In this document: positions 7,140 through 12,040 of the stretch, in pieces
Layout of the letters: every line of letters starts with the position of its first letter
How positions within the stretch are numbered: the first letter of the stretch is position 1
NCBI GenBank assembly: GCA_021784265.1
Contig: JAJXTA010000029.1
Span: 1 to 12,040, forward strand
Reading direction: 5' to 3'
DNA length: 12,040 nt
Source: a bacterium
GTDB lineage: Bacteria > Verrucomicrobiota > Verrucomicrobiia > Limisphaerales > J093
Notes under the pieces: generated by a model
What the model saw: the letters and a program-made list of their open reading frames with translations, nothing else
Database searches by the model: none
Told to the model about the DNA's origin: nothing
Made by a program: the position numbers and the translations under genes

Positions 7140-7790
7140 TTACAGGCGCACCAACCAAGCTAAACCCAGCAACGTGAGGTTCATCGAGGAGTCCAACAAC
7201 CAGCGGACCAGGGGGACCTGGAGGGCAATGATGACCGCCAACAATCCGAACCGGCACAGCCGCCAATAAAACTCGTCGCTCATGCCGATCAAGTTCTTGA
7301 CCACATGGGAGCCGTCCAGCGGGGGAATGGGCAGGAGGTTGAAGAAGCAAAGCAGCAGGCTGATCCGCGCCATCTGCACCAGCACCAGCGTCGCCTGGTT
7401 CAGGTGCAAGCTGTCCGCCCCCTTGACGAGCCCCATGACCGCGGCGGCCAGCAGCAGGTTCATCGCCGGCCCGGCCAGCGCGATCAGCGTGTCCTGCCAC
7501 CGCCGATGGCGCAGGTTGCGCGGGTCCACCGGCACCGGCTTGCCCCAGCCCACGATGAAGCCGGCCAGTTGCGAGTCCGCGGCGCTCAGGAACACCACCA
7601 GCAACGGCAGGATCACCGTGCCCAGAAGTTCCATGTGGACGAGCGGATTCAACGACACCCGGCCGCGTTCGCGCGCCGTGTCGTCACCACACCGCCACGC
7701 CACCCACGCATGGGCGAACTCATGAAAGGTCAGGAGGATCAGCAGGCAGAGATAGCTGATCAACCCGTCCAAGACCGCATTCAAACTCAT
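7140..7790 (-). CDS. M50 family site-2-type membrane metalloprotease
   Basis: The 216-aa product is a polytopic membrane protein of the compact M50/Rip type. HEFAH at 23-27 gives the two zinc-binding His and the catalytic Glu inside the first long hydrophobic segment. VGWGKPVPVDPRNL at 80-93 is the typical segment after the early core. NLLPIPPLDG at 151-160 carries the third zinc ligand, Asp159. There are about five hydrophobic segments and no PDZ domain. Such proteases cut membrane-embedded substrates, for example anti-sigma factors, but many of this minimal class have no known substrate. The frame continues to 8003; I choose the ATG at 7788-7790 because the hydrophobic core begins at once and the upstream part overlaps elbB. 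It is divergent from elbB with 153 bases between, and is the first gene of the minus-strand cluster that continues into the two kinase-like genes. Confidence 0.92.
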   Translation of the reverse strand: MSLNAVLDGLISYLCLLILLTFHEFAHAWVAWRCGDDTARERGRVSLNPLVHMELLGTVILPLLVVFLSAADSQLAGFIVGWGKPVPVDPRNLRHRRWQDTLIALAGPAMNLLLAAAVMGLVKGADSLHLNQATLVLVQMARISLLLCFFNLLPIPPLDGSHVVKNLIGMSDEFYWRLCRFGLLAVIIALQVPLVRWLLDSSMNLTLLGLAWLVRL

Positions 7791-7797
7791 TGCGGCA

Positions 7798-7825
7798 ATA
7801 GTATCAGACCCCGAGAGCGGGCAAA
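7798..7825 (-). promoter_or_regulatory. Possible sigma70-type promoter for the M50 gene
   Basis: Read on the minus strand, TTTGCC (7820-7825) and TACTAT (7798-7803) are separated by 16 bases, in a locally less GC-rich stretch just before the M50 start. The -10-like box ends only seven bases from the ATG, so a transcript from it would have almost no leader. The match is by eye and modest. Confidence 0.25.
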
Positions 7826-7844
7826 GGCAAATCCGGGGGGGCGC

Positions 7845-7861
7845 CCGGGCGAGGCGCCCGG
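7845..7861. other. Short GC hairpin between M50 gene and elbB
   Basis: CCGGGCG (7845-7851) pairs with CGCCCGG (7855-7861) around a 3-nt loop, in the region shared by the divergent M50 and elbB genes. It may be a regulatory structure or may be chance in GC-rich DNA. Confidence 0.3.
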
Positions 7862-7943
7862 CGCGCCTCCGCGGCTGGCAGCGCGGCCGACCGCCGGGGG
7901 AATCGAGGCTGGACCCGGCCGGCCCGGCGCGTAGCATCGGGGC

Positions 7944-8600
7944 ATGAAAAAGGTTGCCGTTATTCTTTCGGGTTGCGGCGTCTTTGACGGGGCGGAGATT
8001 CACGAAGCGGTGCTGGTGCTGCTGGCCTTAGATCGCGCCAACGCCCAGATCGTCTGCACCGCCCCGGACGTGCCGCAGCATCACGTCATCAACCACCTCA
8101 CCCACCAACCCGTGCCGGGCGAGAGCCGCAACGTGCTGGTCGAGTCCGCGCGGCTGGCGCGCGGCAACATCCTGCCGTTGAGCCGGCTCGAGTTGACCGA
8201 GATCGACGCCGTGATTTTACCCGGGGGATTTGGGGCGGCCAAGAACCTCTGCACCTTCGCGCTGGCCGGCGAACGGTTCGAGGTGGAGCCGGAAGTGGCG
8301 CGCGTCTTGCAGGCCGCCCATCGGGCGGGCAAGCCGTTGGGTTTCGTCTGCATCGCCCCGGCCATCGCCGCCCACCTGTTCGGGCCCGACAAGCTGGAAT
8401 TCACCGTCGGCACCGACGCCCCGACGGCCCAAGCGCTGCAAGCCCGGGGGGCGCGGCACCTCAACTGCGCCGTGCGCAACGTGGTGATCGACCGCCGGCT
8501 CAAGGTGGTAACTACCCCCGCCTACATGCTCGCCCAGCGCATCACCGAGGCCGAAGCCGGCATTAACAAGCTCGTTCAGGCCGTGCTGGAAATGGCCTGA
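7944..8600 (+). CDS. elbB: ElbB-type DJ-1/PfpI superfamily protein (glyoxalase III-like)
   Basis: The 218-aa product matches ElbB along its whole length. SGCGVFDGAEIHE at 9-21 is the family's N-terminal signature. ILPGGFGAAKNL at 91-102 is a core strand-turn. GFVCIAPA at 133-140 is the nucleophile elbow with Cys136. VVTTPAYML at 188-196 and a helical C-terminus complete the fold. E. coli ElbB (enhancing lycopene biosynthesis protein 2) is a DJ-1/PfpI-family protein reported to have glyoxalase activity; the link to isoprenoid yield is an overexpression effect, so the physiological role remains unclear. The length is the family norm and the ATG at 7944 sits immediately before the first strand. 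No strong Shine-Dalgarno site is visible. It is divergent from the M50 gene and followed by a long non-coding stretch, so it is probably monocistronic. Confidence 0.94.
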   Translation: MKKVAVILSGCGVFDGAEIHEAVLVLLALDRANAQIVCTAPDVPQHHVINHLTHQPVPGESRNVLVESARLARGNILPLSRLELTEIDAVILPGGFGAAKNLCTFALAGERFEVEPEVARVLQAAHRAGKPLGFVCIAPAIAAHLFGPDKLEFTVGTDAPTAQALQARGARHLNCAVRNVVIDRRLKVVTTPAYMLAQRITEAEAGINKLVQAVLEMA

Positions 8601-9033
8601 GACAGCCGGCCACCGGACCGGCACCGGCGCGGCGCCCGAACCCTTGAATCGGGGGGGCGGGTGTTCCGGTTTCGGAGCGGACGAACGCGCCCGCCCGGCG
8701 GGGAAGCGGCGTGCGAGGCCTGGCGCCCGGGGCGAGACTGGCTCCCGGCACACCCACCATCCGCAGTCGATCTGACTCCGGCCCAGCGTTTTCGACGGCA
8801 GCGGCCGTGAACGGCCGAATCCGGAGGCCCACGGCGGCGGCCCCGGCCTGGGGCCGCGCCAACGGGGCGCCGAAGGAAAAACCTCTGATGCTCCCGCCCC
8901 GGCCGGGCAATTGGTACAAGACGTGCTTTGATTCAGGCGCGATGTTCCGCGGTCTCACGCGTGTCCACCACACTTTCTCCCCGTGGTCGCCGAACCAAGG
9001 CCGCGACGAGGGCGTGTCGCGAGAGGTGACACT

Positions 9034-9065
9034 GCCACCAGCCGTCTTTGGGCGTGCCTGGTGGC
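9034..9065. other. Hairpin in the leader region of the 168-aa gene
   Basis: GCCACCAG (9034-9041) pairs perfectly with CTGGTGGC (9058-9065) around a 16-nt loop, about 150 bases upstream of the 168-aa gene. It may be part of a structured leader or an old repeat. It resembles no riboswitch class that I recognise. Confidence 0.35.
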
Positions 9066-9196
9066 GCCGGGTGACCGGTGGACCGCGGGGAGAACCCCTT
9101 GTAACCGCGCCGGTGGTGGGGCCGTCTCAGGGGGAAACCTCCGGAGGGGACACACCACCATCCAAGGCCGGGCGGGCACTTGACGCGGCGTCCGGC

Positions 9197-9205
9197 GGGA
9201 GGGAA
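9197..9205 (+). promoter_or_regulatory. Strong ribosome-binding site that bears on the start choice
   Basis: GGGAGGGAA is the clearest Shine-Dalgarno sequence in the window. From its GGAGG core (9198-9202) the spacing is 12 bases to ATG 9215 and 6 bases to the in-frame GTG 9209. It therefore places the start of the 168-aa gene at one of these two codons and rules out the longer open frame from 8711. Confidence 0.6.
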
Positions 9206-9214
9206 CGTGTGAGC

Positions 9215-9721
9215 ATGCGCAAACCAAAGCTGAGGGCCATCGGTGCGGCATGGGCCGCAGTGGTCCTGCTGCTCGGCGCCCAGGCGGTCGGGGATGGTGA
9301 CTACTCCGCCGACTATCAGTTTTCCGGCAAGAGCCACCCCGAGTGGCCCAGCGGGATGCTGAAGTTGGTGAACTCACCCGCCCGCGTTGCCGGCTTTTCC
9401 ATCGTCAGTCAGGATTTCTTTTTCTACACGGGCACGACGGCCCAGTTCCAGCAATTCCTCGAGCAGTACGCCCACCTGGCAGGGGTGGCCGCCCATCGGT
9501 TGAACCTGATGAGTGGCAAGGGGAGCGCCCGCTCGCCCTGGGGGAGCGGACCGGCGGTGCCGTGTGACTGGACCCTGAGCGCCTACCCTGGCCCCGCTGC
9601 CAGCGGGTCGGACAAAACCACGTATATCGTCGAACTCGGCTTATGGACCGGCGGCAAGATCAAACTGGAGAAAGTAAAGCTGCCCAAAGACCTCGAAGTC
9701 GTCACCCCAGACCAGAAATGA
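9215..9721 (+). CDS. Exported protein of unknown function, coupled to the 551-aa gene
   Basis: I do not recognise this 168-aa protein. It starts with a signal peptide (basic MRKPKLR, hydrophobic AAWAAVVLLLGAQA, cleavage near 25). The mature part is rich in aromatic residues and Ser/Gly early on (DYSADYQFSGKSHPEWPSG at 29-47, DFFFYTG at 67-73). It then has a helix-like stretch (QFQQFLEQYAHLAG, 77-90) and a Lys-rich end (GGKIKLEKVKLPKDL). One cysteine (117) remains in the mature protein, so no disulfide is implied. A strong Shine-Dalgarno site precedes it. The GTG at 9209 has better spacing and would add two residues (Val-Ser, with Val read as initiator Met); I give the ATG because it opens the signal peptide directly. 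Its stop overlaps the start of the next gene (ATGA, 9718-9721), so the two products are probably made together. Confidence 0.78.
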   Translation: MRKPKLRAIGAAWAAVVLLLGAQAVGDGDYSADYQFSGKSHPEWPSGMLKLVNSPARVAGFSIVSQDFFFYTGTTAQFQQFLEQYAHLAGVAAHRLNLMSGKGSARSPWGSGPAVPCDWTLSAYPGPAASGSDKTTYIVELGLWTGGKIKLEKVKLPKDLEVVTPDQK

Positions 9722-11373
9722 AGATGTTCCGCACCTCACGGCGGTGGTTAAAGCCACGCCCTCGCCGTTTGCAAATGAGCCGCGCCCTGGGGAGGCTTCC
9801 CCAGTTGCTTTGGGTGCTGCTGCCCCTCTTGGTCGCCCGGCCCCAGCCCGTGGCGGGGGCCGTGGTGATGCAGATCGGCCAGAACTTCACCGGCGCCACT
9901 CTCGGCGTCGATTCCCTGGCTCTACCCCCCGACCCCAACGGGGCCGTGGGGCCGAACCATTTCGTCGAATTCATCAACGGACGGGTGTCGATCTACGACA
10001 AGACCAGCGGGGCGCGGCTGGCGACGATGACCGACCTGGACTTTTGGATCAAGGCCGGGGTCAGCATGCCGAGCAACCTGGACGTGACCGACCCGCGCTT
10101 GATCTTTGACCCCGCCTCGCAACGCTGGTTCGTCTCGGAGGTGGACGTGGACGCGAACAACTCGGTCAGTAACCGCTTCCTGCTCGCCGTCTCGGCCAGC
10201 GCCAACCCCACCGGCGCCTGGCATGGCTTCGCCTTCCTGGCGGACCCGGTGACCGCCTACTTCGCCGACTTTCCCACCCTGGGCCTGGACGGGGCGGGGG
10301 TGTATCTGAGTGGGGACTTGTTCGACATCAACGGCAACAGCATTGGACCGACGCTGGTCGCGATTCCCAAGAGCCAACTGTTGAGCAGCAGCCCCACCGT
10401 CGCGGGCCGCACCAGCTTCGGCGCCCTGAACTACGCCACCGACGGCGCCATCTTGCAGCCGGCGGTCTGCCAGGGGCCGGCCTCCAGCAGCGGAGCGGTC
10501 CTGGCGATGGGCGACCTGGGGTTCGACATGAACCCGCACTCGACGCTGGTGAACACGACGATTGCCAACCCAGGCAGCCCGGGCCAAGCCACGCTCCCGC
10601 CACCAGCCACGATCTCCGTCCCGCCCTACGTCATCCCCTTGGACCCCACCCAGCCCAACGGGCGCTCGAACCTGGACGACGGCGACGCCCGGCTGAGCGC
10701 GATGGTGTACCGGGTGGGAGATGTGCTCTACGGCGTGCACAGCCTGGAGATCGACAACCGCGCGGCGATCCAGTGGTTCGAGGTTAACGCCACCAACCAC
10801 ACCTTGATCCAAAGCGGGACCATCAAGGACAGCAATCTCGAGTTGTTTTATCCCTCGATTGCCGCCAACGCCGATGGCGTGGTGGTCGTCGCTTGCAACG
10901 GTTGCAGCCTGACCACCTACGTCGGTTGCTACGCGGCGGTGGGGGAAACCGTCAACGGCACGCTCAGCTTCGGGGGCCTGCAACTGCTCAAGGCGGGCGT
11001 GGCCAACTACCAAAACCGCGACGCCACCGGCACCAGCCGGTGGGGCGACTACAGCACCACCAGTGTGGATCCGACCGACCCCTACCGCTTTTGGACCATC
11101 CAGATGTACGCCGCCGGGAGCTCGACGTGGGCGACCCAGATTTCCGAACTGATCCTCAGCCCGGTCACGGTGGGGATTGAGTTGGTCGGGAGCGACGTCG
11201 TGATTACCTGGCCCAGCGCGGCGACCGGCTTCCAATTGCAGTGGGCGCCCACGTTGGGGCCGACGGCGACCTGGAGCCCCGTCTCCCAGACTCCGACCAC
11301 CAGCGGCAATCAACTCAGCCTGACCATTCCCGCGTCGGATCAGCAGGCCTATTTCCGCCTGGCGCATCCCTGA
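9718..11373 (+). CDS. Large exported beta-rich protein, propeller-like, with verrucomicrobial-type C-terminal domain
   Basis: The 551-aa product has an export signal: a long basic n-region, a hydrophobic core at about 29-40 and an AGA cleavage site near 46-48. The body (about 50-480) is rich in beta-type motifs typical of secreted propeller-like proteins. These include PPDPNGAVGPNHFVEFINGRVSIYD (split here at 70-94), DPRLIFDPASQRWFVSEVD (125-143), LLAVSASANPTGAW (155-168) and RWGDYSTTSVDPTD (441-454). I recognise this as a widespread secreted architecture without a known activity; no catalytic motif is visible. Residues 483-551 form a separate C-terminal domain ending AYFRLAHP, like the end of the cyclophilin at 1883-2758. 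ATG 9718 overlaps the upstream stop by four bases; ATG 9724 and 9775 are in-frame alternatives, and 9775 gives a more ordinary signal peptide. A cell-surface or secreted role is likely. Confidence 0.82.
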   Translation: MKMFRTSRRWLKPRPRRLQMSRALGRLPQLLWVLLPLLVARPQPVAGAVVMQIGQNFTGATLGVDSLALPPDPNGAVGPNHFVEFINGRVSIYDKTSGARLATMTDLDFWIKAGVSMPSNLDVTDPRLIFDPASQRWFVSEVDVDANNSVSNRFLLAVSASANPTGAWHGFAFLADPVTAYFADFPTLGLDGAGVYLSGDLFDINGNSIGPTLVAIPKSQLLSSSPTVAGRTSFGALNYATDGAILQPAVCQGPASSSGAVLAMGDLGFDMNPHSTLVNTTIANPGSPGQATLPPPATISVPPYVIPLDPTQPNGRSNLDDGDARLSAMVYRVGDVLYGVHSLEIDNRAAIQWFEVNATNHTLIQSGTIKDSNLELFYPSIAANADGVVVVACNGCSLTTYVGCYAAVGETVNGTLSFGGLQLLKAGVANYQNRDATGTSRWGDYSTTSVDPTDPYRFWTIQMYAAGSSTWATQISELILSPVTVGIELVGSDVVITWPSAATGFQLQWAPTLGPTATWSPVSQTPTTSGNQLSLTIPASDQQAYFRLAHP

Positions 11374-11375
11374 CG

Positions 11376-11389
11376 CGCCCGGTCGGGCG
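11376..11389 (+). terminator. Possible hairpin just after the 551-aa gene
   Basis: CGCCC (11376-11380) pairs with GGGCG (11385-11389) around GGTC, two bases after the stop codon. No T-run follows directly. The main support is its position at the end of the two-gene unit. Confidence 0.22.
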
Positions 11390-11675
11390 AGGCGTGGAGC
11401 ACTTGGGCCCCTTTAGCCAGATCCACCGCCCGGCCTCCCGCTCGGACACGGCCGGCCACACCCTGGCCGCCGCGGCCTGCAACGCGCCTCAGTGCCTCAC
11501 GCAACGGACGCAACGAGCGCAAAGGGGGGGAGCGGGTGCAGAGCCGCAGAGCCGCGAACGCGAGACACCGGTAGGAAGCCACAAAGGGGCACAAAGAACG
11601 CGAAGAGCTCGGGGAAACCGATGGAGGTCTCCGTTGACGGTCAGCGCGGACGGCGAGGTTCGCCCGACCCGAAAA

Positions 11676-11693
11676 CGTGGGCTGAAGCCCACG
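11676..11693. repeat. Central hairpin of repeat copy 1
   Basis: CGTGGGC (11676-11682) pairs with GCCCACG (11687-11693) around the tetraloop TGAA. It lies in the nearly identical part of the 265-bp unit and recurs unchanged in copy 2. From memory, this kind of GTGGGC-loop-GCCCAC element is dispersed in many Planctomycetota and Verrucomicrobiota genomes; I could not search to confirm it. Confidence 0.75.
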
Positions 11694-11940
11694 GCTACCT
11701 GCCTCACCCCATCCCTGCTTGGCGTGCTTGGCGTCCCTGGCGTGCGCCGTTCCCCGGGGCCTCACGCAACGGCCGCAACGAGCGCAAAGGAGGAGAGCGG
11801 ATGGGGAGCCACGGAGCCGCGAACGTGAGAGAGCGGTGGGAAGCCACAAAGGGGCACAAAAGACGCCAAGAGCTCAGGGAGGCCGATGGAGGTCTCCGTT
11901 GACGGTCAGCGCAGACGGCGAGGTTCGCCCGACCCGAAAA

Positions 11941-11958
11941 CGTGGGCTGAAGCCCACG
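11941..11958. repeat. Central hairpin of repeat copy 2
   Basis: This is the same CGTGGGC-TGAA-GCCCACG hairpin, exactly 265 bases after its counterpart in copy 1, with no base changes in the stem or loop. Confidence 0.75.
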
Positions 11959-12040
11959 GCTACCTGCCTCACCCCATCCCTGCTTGGCGTGCTTGGCGTC
12001 CCTGGCGTGCGCCGTTCCCCGGGGCCTCACGCAACGGCCG

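Larger units (their letters stand above)
8601..9208. other. Long non-coding stretch upstream of the secreted pair
   Basis: About 600 bases without a gene I can support. Several frames on both strands are open, but their products are low-complexity Arg/Gly/Pro sequences and none has a start with a ribosome site. Structure seen: a weak stem GCCGG/CCGGC just after elbB (8605-8609 with 8618-8622), an 8-bp stem at 9034-9041/9058-9065, the 10-bp palindrome CCTCCGGAGG at 9138-9147, and two related stretches, GACACTGCCACCAGCC (9028-9043) and GACACACCACCATCC (9149-9163). It could hold a long 5' leader, a small RNA or a decayed dispersed repeat. Confidence 0.4.
11495..12040. repeat. Tandem array of a 265-bp unit (two full copies plus a partial third)
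   Basis: CCTCACGCAACGG begins at 11495, 11760 and 12025, giving a period of exactly 265 bases. Copy 1 is 11495-11759, copy 2 is 11760-12024, and copy 3 is cut by the window edge. By hand alignment without gaps, the first 123 bases differ at about 18 positions, whereas the last 142 differ at about one. Each copy has a central palindrome and short 9-nt periodic blocks at both ends (GCAACG/GCAAAG type on the left, TTGGCGT type on the right). Open frames through it are low-complexity and shift between copies, so I regard it as non-coding. The sequence before 11495 does not match the unit end, so the array edge is here. Confidence 0.92.

Noticed and set aside
8711..9214. N-terminal extension of the 168-aa gene back to 8711
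   Set aside because: It would put the signal peptide in the middle of a protein and ignore the strong ribosome site at 9197-9205; the extension is low-complexity.
9922..11367. 481-aa open frame on the minus strand opposite the 551-aa gene
   Set aside because: It is low-complexity, rich in Gly/Arg/Val/Gln, has no signal or domain, and is a mirror of the codon bias of the real gene.
11241..12040. Several open frames through the tandem repeat
   Set aside because: They change frame between copies, have no ribosome sites and encode Arg/Pro-rich low-complexity sequence repeated with the DNA unit.
11495..12040. CRISPR array
   Set aside because: The units are 265 bp, adjacent and without unique spacers; no cas genes are visible.
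1..12040. tRNA or rRNA genes
   Set aside because: GGTTCGA-like strings occur (for example near 8271 and 10770), but all lie inside clear coding genes and no cloverleaf arms or rRNA motifs were seen.
1..12040. Defence system, prophage or insertion sequence
   Set aside because: No nuclease, helicase, methyltransferase, integrase, transposase or toxin-antitoxin motif was found in any supported gene.

Overview
The window is a high-GC bacterial chromosome segment with eleven protein genes that I can support. It most likely comes from Verrucomicrobiota, near the Limisphaerales/Pedosphaera group, though this is inference. The hints are high GC, secreted proteins ending in a short beta-rich domain with a closing Y-[FY]-R-[VL] signature, an M50 protease close to an elbB gene, and GC-rich repeats carrying short palindromes. 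No rRNA, tRNA, CRISPR, transposase, phage gene or restriction system is visible.

Layout. Positions 1-218 hold no recognisable gene. A NusG/RfaH-like elongation factor (219-707, minus) is divergent from a PIG-L deacetylase (925-1806, plus). A secreted cyclophilin-type prolyl isomerase (1883-2758, minus) is divergent from an exported alpha/beta-hydrolase of the acetylxylan-esterase/dienelactone-hydrolase type (ends 4440, plus; start unclear). Between those two lies a perfect 36-bp palindrome (2849-2884). Next is a minus-strand cluster: M50 site-2-type protease (7140-7790), two tandem thymidylate-kinase-like P-loop kinases (6375-7061 and 5599-6363) and a ROK sugar kinase (4475-5452). elbB (7944-8600, plus) diverges from the M50 gene. 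A 600-bp non-coding stretch with some secondary structure follows. Then come two exported proteins whose genes overlap by four bases: a 168-aa unknown and a 551-aa beta-rich protein ending in the verrucomicrobial-type C-terminal domain. The window ends inside a tandem array of a 265-bp unit (11495-12040), which runs off the edge.

How the genes fit together. Most are housekeeping or envelope functions rather than one pathway. The NusG paralogue and the sugar deacetylase would suit a cell-surface polysaccharide context, but no polysaccharide cluster lies inside the window. The esterase and ROK kinase fit plant-polysaccharide or sugar use. The oddest coding feature is the tandem kinase pair, in which one copy has arginine in place of the Walker A lysine. 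I found no clear defence or mobile system. The best leads are the kinase pair, the perfect palindrome, the coupled secreted pair and the tandem repeat.
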